A stretch of DNA of 64,000 nucleotides from Fratercula arctica (taxonomy: Eukaryota > Chordata > Aves > Charadriiformes > Alcidae): NCBI GenBank assembly GCA_947846985.1, contig CANTUZ010000005.1, positions 52,851,389-52,915,388 on the forward strand, written 5' to 3'. Position 1 is the stretch's first letter. Each line of letters begins with the position of its first letter. The notes below the pieces were generated by a model. The model was not told the origin of the DNA, did not search any database, and was given only the letters and a program-made list of their open reading frames with translations. Both the position numbers and the translations under genes were made by a program. Shown here piece after piece: positions 11,349 through 24,400 of the stretch.

Positions 11349-14300
11349 AAGTTTGCCCACAGAGAGCGGCTGTGTTGAGTAGGACCAAGGTGTGAGAGAG
11401 CTGAGTGGAGAAGTGCTACTGAAGTGCTGCAGGAGGGCAGCATTTTTATGGACAGAGGGCCAGAAGGGGAGTTGTGGACTTTTGGTTTTAGTCCAAGTCC
11501 AGTTCATGGTGTGAGTTTGAGTGAATGTCCTATCCTCCTCTACCCTCCCTGTCATTCAGCTACCTGTATAAGGTAAGGGTAACGTTAATTGCATGGTACG
11601 AGGTTTAACTGATACACATGCAGCACTTAGAAACTTCTGCATGATCCTCTTCTGAAAGAGTAAAGTTATTATTTACCCCAATCTTGCAAATACATCCTTT
11701 CCACTTCTCACAAGTTATTTTGGTAACTAGAGAGTCTTCCACTTCCAGGCACCTGTTGTTGTTTCATTGCAGGTAAAAAAAACCCGCCAACAAACTAGGT
11801 CCATGGATTTCAAGAAGCTTTTCTAGTCTAAAAGAACAGTCTGAAGACCATGAGGTTGTGGGGAATGAAGATCTCTTCAGTTTCCTTTCTGAAAGACACC
11901 TAAATCTAGCCAAACTTCTCACATGCATTAAGCCAATAGACTTTCGGTGGTTTCCCAGGTTACAGTTCATTAGCGACTGTATCACACAGAACCAAGAAGC
12001 ACACTAAAATAAGGCCACTGCAGATTTCATTGTTGCATGGTGCTAAGAGAGAACTCGCTTCTCATACAGATGATTAGACAGGCCGTGGTACTTCAAGTAT
12101 TTTTAACTTGTGATCTGATGAGAGTTTTAGAAATAGGAGAGCTGGCATAAAGGATCACACATAAATCCACAGTTCAGAGCAGGAGGTGGTGCTCTTCCAA
12201 GCTTATGGCATCTGTCAGCCACTGTAATATAACTGATACCCGTGGGTGGGGAGGATTAGTTTGCCGAACACGCTGCTGGGCTCCTCTTTCTAGAACCTGC
12301 ATGCTGGCAGGTTTTCTGACCACGGGAGGGATGGCTTGAGGCCTGGGGGACTGCTGGAAAACTGGCACTGTGGGCTAAGGCACCTACCCAAGTGTACGGT
12401 CACAGAAAATAAACCCCCTTAGCACTCTCCCCATCCCGTTCCAAGGAAATATCTCCTTCAGTTACATGACAAACAACGTGCCATTTAAAAGGTCATGGGG
12501 AGACTGGGGGGATTTTCTGCATTTTGTGCATTCAGAGGATCCAATCTTGAAAGGTGCTTTCTGGGGGAAGACCATGGTGTCTGCACAGAGCTCCCGCAGC
12601 CCCAGAGGCCACCTTGTAGATGCAGTGATCCAGGCACACAGAGCATCTTCAAGGACCAGGGCCATCGGTAATCAGTCTAGGAGTTGGGACTGCTCTTCTG
12701 CTAAAAATAGGACTTGTCATACTGACTAGTGCTGCTCCCTTGGTCCCTGTTCTCTGCTCCCTGTCTGTATCTCACCAGCTGCCTTGTTCTATCTCCTCGG
12801 GGCATGCAGCTTTGATGGTCAGTGTTTAATCGTGCCCAACACCACAGGCTCCCACGCAGTATTACCGTGGAGTAACAGCAGGAACAGAAACAGGCAGGAG
12901 GGGACAGCGCACCTTTTATGCTTGATGCTGGTTCAAAAGAACTACATAGCAGTATAAATAGCTGGAGTCTGACTTCAGAGACATTAATAACTAAGCTTCA
13001 TAGTGATTAAAAGCTACTGAAGAAAAAGATGAGCCTGGAAAATGGAAACAGGCTTCCTCAATCCCTTTTCCAACTGTCCTGCGAAGGAGGAAAGGGGATC
13101 TTGGTAGAAACTCTCTAAGAGTATATTCCTTTGCCAGTTACTTTCCTGGATTTGCTGATGGATGGCACAGCTCACTGCAAAGGTTATTGGTACATTCAGA
13201 CATCAGTTTCGTAAGCCTATTATTACTAGAATCTGTGGGCTAATTAATGCTTGCATGAGAAGTTAATGAAGGACAAAGATTCTTTACTGCTGATGGTCTC
13301 AGTGAAACAACTGTCTGGAACACATGAAAAAGCTATTGTCAGTAGCAAATTACCATTACAGAGAAGCACATGAATATAAATCTCTCAGAAAAGGTGACAT
13401 GCTCTTTATTTTGTGGCCCTATGGTCCGTGTGCAGTATCTCCCTGGTGCACTCATTTGGCTTCCTGATGGGTGTCTGTACAGTTCAATGTCTCATCATTC
13501 TGCAGTTCTGGCAGAGTCCTGTTTACCTGCCACCTGGGACTTTATCTTCTGTCTAAAAACTCCTTGTCTCTTCTCAGTCCAATTTAATGATGTCATGACT
13601 CATATGATCCCTGAGCCGAACACCCGGACGTAATGCCAGCATTTTAAGCAACATTAGTGTCCTTCTGTGTAACTAAGCAAACAAGCATCATGTGCTCTTC
13701 ACCTGTACCTTGATAAGGGCCAGCAAATCCTTGGACATGGACTTGGAAGTACTTTAACACCTATCTGGTAAATCAGACTGGGTGGGAGTGTGCCACAGAG
13801 CACAAAACCTGCTTGAATTCAGGCAAACTAAGAGTAACAGGATAGAGTATTGTAGGTCTGGTTAACAGTCTTAACGCCATCTTCAGATGGGATCGTGTTT
13901 GCTTTTCAGTTTAGAAGAAATCTGACGTACAAGCTAGATGCACTAAAAGCTACTACATTTTCAGTTCCTTTTGTCCTCTCTTGCACATTTAAGAAAATGT
14001 TACATAAAACAGAATTGCTTTTTCTTCCAAGAAAAAATCATAATTTCTGCTGAGTTCTACTTGGCTGGTTGATGAAATTACTTTCTACCTGGGTCACAAT
14101 TATCTGGCTGGCTGGGTATGAGCTGTTCCTCATGCCATCAGGCTGTGGTTCTTCTGAGATTGCTACAAATCCCATGAAAGACCCTAAACTCTGAGTTTTA
14201 CCATTAGATTTAAGTTAGCTGAAAGATACATAAAGCTGCCAGGGAAAAGGAGCTCCTTGTTCGTTTGGTTGCTTGAGAAGTTCTTGTAGATTTTTTTCTC

Positions 14301-17300
14301 CCTGCTGGTACTTGAAATGACTTGCGAGACAAATTGGTGCACAGTTTTACTCGAGTTCTCTGTGTGTTGCTCAGGTTGAAACCCTGAAAATGAATACCAG
14401 CCTGAGAAAATGCCTTGAATGCGGCCAGTTGAGCTTTTTCACATAAAACTATGCCTACAATAGAGAAAACTGGCTCATCCCACAGAAACTGTGACCCTAC
14501 GAGCAGCCTTCTCGTTCTGTTTGGAGAGGACAGTTCATTTATAGACCTGCATTCTGCATCAAACCTTTACAGTGTCACTTCTCTTGGTAATTCTTCATTG
14601 ATCTTGCTAAGACAGGAGCCCAGACCTTGTTCGCAGAGAGGTTATTTTCATGTAATTACCTCCCAGTGGTTACAGTTAAAGGAAGAAGTATTTTTACTGA
14701 AGAGGAAGGGAAGGGCTGCAATACTTCTGTTGGCATCTTCAGCCAGGTAAGGGCACACAATGTGCCCACACAATCCCATCTGTATGGAACATTCTTATAT
14801 ATATCTACATAGGGACTGCATCCAAGCCTGGTTGAAGTTTTATTAAAAGCTTATTTTGAAAATATCTTCAATGTAATAGAGAACAAAACTGCCTTGAGGA
14901 GGAAAAAGGGAAACAATGGGAATATTTTTTTTTTTCCTGTCCTGTAGTGGATCTGATTCAGCTTGAGGGGCAAGATACTGGTGACTTTCCTGACTTCATA
15001 ATGGTCCCTGTGCATCTGTGTCACTATGGAGCAGTCCTTTTTGGCATAAATACCACAACTAAATATTTAGTCATCTTGGTACAGACAGGATGAGTGACTC
15101 GTCAAAGGTCACGCAGGAATTGTAGAGCTGAGCAGGGCACTGACTGGTGGCTGTCAAGAGGTGCTATTCCATACAGGAGAAGCTGTTGAATGATTACACC
15201 TCAGAGTTCAGAGCATTCTACTTTCAGGAAGTGCTAGATGAGCTGAGAGGTAATTGGAGAAACGACTAGCCCGTTGCATGCTCTGGGATGTCTGTCTGTC
15301 TTAATACTGAATAGGACAAAGGAAAAGAAGCAAAAAAAAAATTAAAAAAAAAAATCAAAGAAACCTGATTATAGCAACATTGTAGATTTTCTACCCCTGC
15401 AGGGCTGGACGTAAAGGAAGGATCAGTTTAGTAGCACTAGTATGTAGATAAAATGCAAATCAGAGTAAGCTCAGCCACACCGTCAGGTGCGGTTGGTAGA
15501 AACTGCTACATATGTTATCAGGAGCATCAAACCAAGACAAAATCCTAGTGATGCTTTAAAAATCATTTCATCTTTCAAAAGATGTCATAAATAAAAGGTT
15601 TCTTTGTGAGAAAAGATCTGGAGAAACAATACACCAGCGTATCACAAAATAGTCAGCTCCTGTATTGTCACTTCTAAAAAGGTGAATGTGTCAGAAATGA
15701 TAGGGACAAGACAAATGTGCTTGACTAAGACTGTTCGGGGAGCTCACATTAACTTTACCAAGAGCCATAGACATGTACACGTGAACAAATTCATCTGCAA
15801 ATGCAGAGCGTAAGCGGTGAAGAGACTGAGGTAATTACTTTGCTCATGAAAAACAAGGAAAACACACCAATAGTTGTGCAAATGCAAAAGGCAGAGAAAA
15901 CAAACTGAACATAAAGGAAAACATGAAGATATGATGGAGAGTGGAAAATGCTAGTGGAAAATGTCCTGCATATTGGGTCATGTACATTGATTGTTGCAGA
16001 GTTTACAAATAAGTAAAATGAAAAATAAAAAAATCACCATACTAAGACAAAAAGCAGCAACTCCAAACGTGAGATTTGATATGTATATGATATGATGGAA
16101 GGTAAATAATTTTCAAACATCTGACTGGCCTGAACTGCAGACGTCAGGCAGTGATAAACAAGCAAAAGCAGCACAACATCAAAAGAGAGTAAACAGTTCT
16201 TTAAGATCAAGAGGAGAAACAGGAACTGAGCAAAAATGAGTCACGTAATGTAGGGAACAGAGCGAGATAGATTTTGGACCACAGAGAGGATGGGTAACTT
16301 TCACATCAAAAAGTCGAGTAAAATCTATCTATTTAGGAATGCTCAGAAAACTTATGTGAACTCAGCAGAGAGCTGTAGACATCAGGTGCTGTATTGCCAA
16401 CAGAGTAAAACTACCCCTGAGACGATGGAGGGTGTCCTGCAATAGTGTATTCCCGTGTTAGGACTTACACTCACAAATCTAAGGCCAGGGAGCAATTCAA
16501 AGCACTTCAAGTGCTGCCACAAGGAACCCAAATTGTTGTTGGTGACTGCTATTGGAACTGCAATTCTGCTCTACACTATAAGAAAGGGAATGACAGGGGG
16601 ACAGACAGACAACTGTTGTCTTATCTAGAGCAGCCTTCTAGTATGAAGAGACAGCAACAGAAAATAAACTATGCAAACAGTACAGACACCACTTTCTTGT
16701 GAAACATCAATGAAGCAGTGAGATGAACACAATATCTGTAAAAACCCAACTGACTCTTTATACCAAGGTCATTCTTTCAAGTATACCTCCAAATCACTCA
16801 AACATTGATACTGGGAAAATGAGCTATCAATTTTCCAGGTACGTCAGCACATTGGTACCTAGAATATGAGAAAAAGTCTTTACTCAAGCAAGATGAGCAA
16901 AGACAGCAGAGATCTAATGAGCTAGGGTATGGATATCTGGCAAAATATTAAGGCATTTTTAATTGCAAAAGGGTAAGCAGCAAAAATATCCCACATTTCC
17001 AAAGCAATGATGTTGACTCAAGAACAGGCAAAGCTGAACAGGCAAATCAAATTGCTAAGATTTTTAAAGAGTGCTGCGAAAAGCAAAGAAAATGGGTGAT
17101 AAGCTGTTCCCAGATAGAGAAACACTTTGAATAGTTCTTGGTAAAAGTAACCCCACACAATGGCTGAAGCTGTAGCTGGGACTACGGTACCAGCACTATT
17201 CCAGCTTGCAAAGATGGAAGAGAGACACTTGCCGATCAGCCAACTAAAGCATTCTGAGAACTGTGGGGACATGTAAGGACCCAGCTGTTTGGGGGAAAAG

Positions 17301-20300
17301 GACAGACTTATATTTCATGGGGACATGAATACGTATAGTCACTACAAACACAAGGCAAAAACATGACAGTGGAAGATGGTGAAATATTCATCGTCTTGAG
17401 ATCTGAGCACCAGCTTTTAGAAAAGACATGGGACAAACAACAGCTATTGGGGGAAGCACTCAAACCAGAGCTGCAGAGGCAGGACCAAGTGCCAGGGCTT
17501 TTCTGCAGTGCCTGGAGACACACACTCTTGCCACAAGTAACTTCTTTGGAAAACTAGACAGTAATAAAGCATGAAAGAGCTACTGTTCTAAACCGAGAGG
17601 AAAATATTCTCTGTTGCTAAGGGAAATCAGGGCTCAGTTAACTCATCACTTTTTTCATAGCGGACACACATATATATATGGATACAGAACATGCCTCATG
17701 ATACACATTCATGGAATGATCGCTGTATGAATTTATTAACTCCTTTCACACATAGCTCCTTTCATAGACATGATCTTCATGTTTAGTTTTGCTATTTGCA
17801 TTCTAGTAACCGCCATTCTTGATGACAGCGCGTGGGGATGTTCCTTCATTAGCTTTGGGCACTCTTAGCAACCCACCTTATGGTTTGGTGCCAGCTGATC
17901 TGGGTATTTACCTGGCTGCTTATGCAGGTGACATTTAGCCACCGGGCTGTTCTTCTTACTGATGTCCCTTCTTTAACTCAATCTTCATAGGGACAGACAA
18001 GAATTCTTCTTCTGCATTTTGCAAACATGCCAGTTTTAGGTAACACTTTAGCTCTTTCTGGAATAATGAAGTATCATCTGGTGTAGTGAAAAGTCCAAAG
18101 CACCGGCACTCTGATAACTCTCCAAATATTTTTGGCTACTAGTCTTGAATTTTCACTCCCAGGCAAAATGTACACACACCACAAATATAACTACAAGGTA
18201 ATGGCAACACTTGTCTTCTGCCTCCTTGGTACCAAGGAGTTTGGGGCTTAAAATAGTGATGTGCTTGCAGTATTAGGTAGACAGATGGTACGCTGTTCTC
18301 ACTTTGTAACCGTACAGCCCGTATTTCCGTGGACCTACGTTGACAAACACGTATCACCTACTGCCTGGTAGTCAGCGTGAGAATACAAAAGGTTAACTTG
18401 CTAGGTGTGCCCTGGTAATTAGAGAATGGTCAAGTGTTTTCTGCACTGCTGAGCATGTTGGTGCATGCTGCTGAGTTTCTAGGTTTTTTTTAATTCTATC
18501 TTTCTGTTCTTTTAATAATTCCTGCCGGAATGGAGAAATGTAACAGAAACTCATGTGCACACAAAAAAGACTTCCTTCTCCCTTACTGTTTATATAGATG
18601 CAACTTGGAAAGTTGTGTTTCTCCTCATGCATTGTAGTTGCTGCCTCAATTAGTGGCACATCCTATAAACGAGTTCCAGTTTTCAGGGGAATTGTTGCAT
18701 TTCCTTTGAGGCTCCTTCTAACACCCAGACTCATGTTGTGAGTGTCCTAGTTTGTTCTTTGTTACTCTTTTTTTTTTTTTACATTAAAAGATTCATTCCA
18801 TTTTGTAAGTCATTCTCAATAGCAGCTGCAGCGATATCACGCTTTGGTTTAAGCACCTTTTTCCATTTGACTTTGCCAGGATTATACGACTTTCTGTCCC
18901 AACTGTGTAAGCTCTGTAGCAGTTTTTTTGGTCCCTTTATTTGTAGCTCAGCTTATCTCAATGTGATTTCTACTTCTTTATTTCTGAAATGTTACCTTTA
19001 TTAAACTTTTGCTTTCTTAGATAAAATATGAAACAAGCATTGCAGAGGTGCATAGGGAAATCTGTTGTATAAACAAGCAGCGTCTTTTTCTGCAGATACG
19101 GAAAACCCCTTTGTTTAGGGAATTCCTCAGATATACGAGGGGAATGAAACTGCAGTTTCTCTCCACACACACTCTATTGGTTTTGCTGGGGTTTCTCCAA
19201 ACAAAAAAATCAAATTTTAATACTGGGTTGTTACCCAGAAATATGTTGCCAGGGCTCTACAGAAAAGTTTTCCTTAATTCCCACTTCTCTGAAATAGTCT
19301 TGTTATAGAAGCCTCAAAAATGCTCAAACAGAGCACTGGGGAGACTTTGGCGAGGTATATTATCTTTGATTCTCTGTGTTGCCCTGTGTACAAGTTTATC
19401 TAATCAGATGATGATTTCAGAAGCCTGGAACCATCACAGTTAATATCAGCTGAGGTTTGCTGAGTCTTTCCGTTCATCTCTCTCAGCTTGTCTGCAGAGA
19501 GTAGTTTCCAAATTGATCCAAAGCAGCTATTCTTCCTGGAATGACTATAAGGAATAGTTGGATAATGATGATTGGGGAGAATTCATTTATTACTCTTATT
19601 CTTTTCTGCATTGTCATCTCTTTTCTATGGCTTGCTATGGTATAAGGAAAAGATGTGATTCCTATTAAGCAAACAAAAAAAAAAAAAAAAAAAAAATCCC
19701 ATTGATTTCTCCAGGTGCTGATTCACGTTTTGTGCCCCATTTTAGTCATAACCTTGTCAGGGTCCTGATCACAACCATTGGTGCACTGAACAACTCAAAC
19801 AGCTGGAACAGTTGCTGAACTGACAAATGAATCCTCAGTTTTTACGTTCTTCAAAAATTTTGTAGTACAGGGCTGGGAGTCATTCAAAGTTTCAATGCTT
19901 TGCTGGCTAATGAGAGCTTTTTATGGCTTTACGGTTGTGTGTATGTGATTGTATGGACCAAGGGAAAGTATCAGCCCTGTTAGCCACTCAGAGTCCCATC
20001 TGTATTCTGAAGCACGCAGCTCTTGTTCTCTCTGTGTCTTTTGTAGGAAAGTATTTTAATTCCTACTGGAATTCCTACTGTTAAATCACTTTTGGAGAAG
20101 CAGAGAAACTGATACTGATGCAGAGGCTACTGCATCTGCCTGGAGGCTATTCTTTGTTTTTCTTTATTTTTAGCACAGCTGGCCTAGCCCAGCAAAGGGA
20201 AAGAAGATGTTAGAAAAGGTAAATGGTTTCTTCATACCTTTGTTTTCATAAACACAGAGGTCTCCCTCTTATATGCATTACTGAATAATGCCTTTTCCTG

Positions 20301-21310
20301 TGACTAGTTTAAAGATACTTGCTAATATCTCTAGTTTCTGACGAGCAAACCCATGGGAAAGAGTGAGAGAGAGTGATTTATGTGGTGCTTCTCGAAACTG
20401 AAGGGCACTCCCTGGGTTCATCTGGGGTTGCTTCCATCAGCCTTTATGTAATTAATTCTCATTAATATCTGTGTGAGATCAAAATTTGCCCCCCACAGTA
20501 TTGTTATAGTAAAGGGCATTCCAGATACTATTAATTTGGGAGAAATGCGGGAAGCAATTAAGTTTCTTAGTGGAATACTGTAGCGGGAACTATGGGAGAT
20601 GTTGCAAGAACACAGGCGTGCATGACTGGTCAAAAATGACTGTTTGCCTGGGGACTGTTTGTGAATATAGACAATCTCTGTGTGAGCAGCAGGAAGAAGG
20701 ACTAAAATCATGCGGAGAGGATGAGAAAAATGAAGAAACAGCTTGCCAGAGGGCATGAAGAGTGACACCGACAAAGAATCTGGAGGTGGAAGGCTAGCCA
20801 GACAGGCCAGTCTCAGTTGCAGAAGGAACTGGCTGCCTGTGGCTTGGGGTGCTGATGTGATCAGCAAGACAGGATCTCATATGTGGATGAAAACCTCAAA
20901 TGTGGATGAATGGCTGCAGACAGAGAGTATGGAAGAAAAAAAGACAAGGTACAACTGGAATAGATACTCTTTTTTCATAAAAATGCAGCATTTTGTAAAA
21001 TATTCTCAGTAGCTTTTCCAGTAGATAAATAAGCTACGGTATTTGAAGCATCTGAAGTCAGCAGTAGACCCGGGTCCAAAATGAACTTCTGAAATGTTTG
21101 TGAATATGTGCATTTGGCTTATTACTGGTCAAAACACACTAGGCTAAATTCTCGAAGTCCAGTGACATCAGCAGAGCAGAGAGCAACAAGGTTTGTTAAG
21201 ATCAGGATTCTAGAGACAAATGCATTTGAATGTAGTTTGTGTACTGAAATGGAAATTAAAATGTGTAATTTAAGGGGTAATAAGATGAGAAAAAAGACTT
21301 CCAAGAATAG
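11349..21310. other. Intergenic sequence without recognised genes
   Basis: About 10 kb of AT-rich DNA. The stretch from about 15300 to 17560 is A-rich on the plus strand and contains poly-A-like tracts near 15331-15355. A T13 run lies at 18768-18780. No open frame shows a conserved domain or a flanking splice-site pair that I trust. Confidence 0.5.
19675..19696 (+). repeat. Poly-A run (22 bases)
   Basis: Twenty-two consecutive A residues. It could be the tail of an old retroposed sequence inserted on the plus strand, but the DNA upstream is not recognisable as any transcript and no flanking target-site duplication was found. A simple slippage tract is equally likely. Confidence 0.85.
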
Positions 21311-21417
21311 AAAGATATATATATAGATAGATATAGATATACATCTATCTATATCTATATCTACATATATATATACACACATACACACACACACACATAT
21401 ATATACATATATATAAA
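21311..21417. repeat. Compound microsatellite (TA / GATA-CTAT / CA)
   Basis: TA dinucleotides pass into GATA-type repeats, then their complement CTAT, then TA, then a CA tract and TA again. Because GATA and CTAT blocks are adjacent, the tract is self-complementary and could fold or extrude as a cruciform. The Ile/Tyr/Cys/Val-rich open frames over it are artefacts of the repeat. Confidence 0.93.
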
Positions 21418-24400
21418 AATTTTCCAAGTTTCCCTTTCTGGCATTGACAAACACATCCTTGAACAACCCATGTTTTTTCCTCTTGCTCACAGGGCAGGGT
21501 CACAACGACCCAAAATACATTCCTCTGCACTCCAACCTCCACCCATCCTCTCCAAACCACAAAGGCACGTGCTCAGAGATGATTTCTCAGTGCCTATTTC
21601 TCTTTTTCAGTTATGGTGAAAATGGTGTGACTAATCATGACAATACAAAGTACAAGAATTCCTTGGTTGGTAGTATCAATGCTTTAGTGGAAAATACATT
21701 TCACCACCCACTGGATCAAAAATACTCACCCAGTCTCTGATACATCAACCCCTGCTACTACAGTTTTGTGCGAGGCCCGGGGATGGTACGCTCAATGGAA
21801 ATTCCTATTTTGCCATCTTCAGCAGGCTGCTAGCTAATATTTCAACTTCCTTCTGAGACATGTAATGGGGAGGAAGATGTCCAACAGATCACACAGGAAA
21901 TCAGCCTTTCCAGATTTCTCTGATGAGATGCCATCCTGGACAAGATGGTTGGAGCTTCCTAGAAACAAGCAATGGACAAACCCTGGGTTTCCTAACATCC
22001 AGTCTTTTCTCTGACTTTGCTTTTGGCTCCCTCTACTTCACCATCTTCTTCATCTTCCACGTGGACTGTCCTTTATTCTGCCTCATTGCATGCAGTGAAA
22101 GCTCCACTCTAAGGCACGTGCAAATTCAGACAAAACATGAATGCTGCTTTGATGGCATGGGACATGTGCTGGGTCTCTGTGGGGCAGGACAGGGTGTGCT
22201 AGGCAAGGGGTTACTGCCAGACTCCCCTCCCAAGCTCTCACTGAATCACAAGGCTGCAAAGTTCACTCAGGTGGGTTTCCACAGTCTTCAGGAATAACAT
22301 AGAGTGGAATTACCACTTCCCTAGTTCCCAGTTTTGGATTTCCTTCTGCCCTTCACTGTTCTTTTGCATACTCCCCTGGGAAGGAGTACGTATCTTCCTG
22401 CATACAGATTTAAAAAATAAAGGGTATAAAATAAACATATGTCTTCAGCAGCTCTTTAGCCCTACAATGCATCATCATATCAATCTTAAAACCCCAAAGC
22501 ATAATTACACATCTGGAGAAAAGTCTAGCCACGTTCTCAAAAATAAAGTACTTTTGCCAACATGGATTTTTAATGTAAATCACATAAATTATCATTTCAT
22601 AAGCAAATATGCACAGTCCTTTATAGCTCCTCAGCACAAAGGAAAAAAATTATGAAGCCAGGGTAGGAGAAACACCCTGTTAACTGTTTGTACAGGCTAA
22701 GAAATTAGCAAGATTCATGGAGAGGCTGAATGTTTATGAGTATAACAGGTACCCTGACTCATTAGCTAGTGTAAACTGAAAAAAACAAACAACCCACAAA
22801 AACAGAAAAAACTGCTGAAGGATCAAACTCCTCCAGGTTTCAGGATTTAAACTTCTCTCCAGCTACCTGGCATTAAAACCAAGCCTTGTTGAGACACAAT
22901 TGTTTCAACCTTCTTTTGCAACCTCCAGTACTAATTGGTGCTCAAGATACACACTGGACTAGCCAGATTTTGTATTTGTTTCCACCTGCAAAGCCTCTCC
23001 CTATCTTTAATAAATGACATTTTTCAGTCCTTTGCATGGCTGGATGATCATTAATACTGATTCTCACTAAGCTTTTACATACAGACACACACATATATAT
23101 TTACAATGTGCAAATTACTTTCATTTTACTTGATGGAGTTATAGAGTGATCTATTGAGACATGACAGTGAGTGCATGTTGTAAATAATTCAAGAGTGAAA
23201 GAAGCTGCATGAGCCTTCAGAATAAATATTGCACATCACCTAAAATCAGATAGACATTTGATTTCACTTCCTTAAAACTCCTCAGGTAGCAAAACAGATA
23301 TGACTGAGAAGTTTAAAAGTACAGTTGAGCTAGAGCTAAAACACCTTATCTCCACCTCCTCTAAGCCCACTTCTCAGTAAAGTCTGAGACTGTAAAATGT
23401 TTTACTTGCTAAATAGTACTAGATTTTTAAAAGTGTGATGATGCCTTATCACCTTGGAGTTCACCAGAGAAATCATGAGCATTCATACTTGCCAGATATT
23501 TTATCATGGCAAAGAAAAGATCTTCAGTGTTTTGGATTCTATGGTAATGTTTTCTTGTTACAGCTTTTTTAACAGCCTGTAAGTAATAAAGCCAGCAGCT
23601 AGGATACTTACCTGTTGTAAGTTAGCATTTGAAAACCACTGGTGAGCGCGCCAATGCTGGTTGCAAGTAACTCAGTGTAATCCCCTCCGCAGAGCTCTGA
23701 GCCAGGGGCACCGTGTGGGTGACAGCAAAACCCAGCCTGGGTTTCATGTGACTCCACTCACATTAATTGGTTCATCTGCCTGTTAAAACACGGGGAAAAA
23801 AGTATCAGACCCTGGGCATGATTATTATTCTGTGAGTGACTTTAAGTGTTTTTGTTTTGGATGACTGGCTTGCTCAGAGACTTGATGATGAGCTGAAAGA
23901 TTTTTCTTCTCTTAGGACTTGGTCCAGGGTCCATCGTAGCCAGTGAGCAGCAACTCAGACAGAAACACTGAGAAAAGCAGAAGAGTAAAGAGATTTTTCA
24001 GATGAGAGATGAAATGTGTCTTTGTTCAGGAAGGGCACTTGATGTAAATATTCAAGAAAGTGTAGTGGTGTATGTGCTTATTGGCTTCCTAACTGCCACC
24101 AACCGTGCAGCAGGGCAAATCCTGAAGCCTGGGGCTTGCTGCATTCCCACCTCAAGCAAGTGGGCATGACAGGACGTCTGCCATGGCAGCTAAGGCAGCC
24201 GCGGCACACGGCAGGGTAGGCTGTGCCAGGCACCGAGCAGAAGGAAAGCAGGAGGCAGCCCAGCTCTGGAAGCTTCTAATCTGTTCTGGAGGGACAAAGA
24301 AACAACAAAAACAAAGCTGTGCCCTTTCGCTCAGTTTTCATGGCAAAGTCACAGCTAAGCCTCTGGAGATTTTGTGGGTTTGCTTTGCATATAATTAAAA

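Noticed and set aside
21122..21490. A 122-residue minus-strand frame rich in Ile, Tyr, Val and Cys
   Set aside because: It is a translation of the TA/GATA/CA microsatellite.
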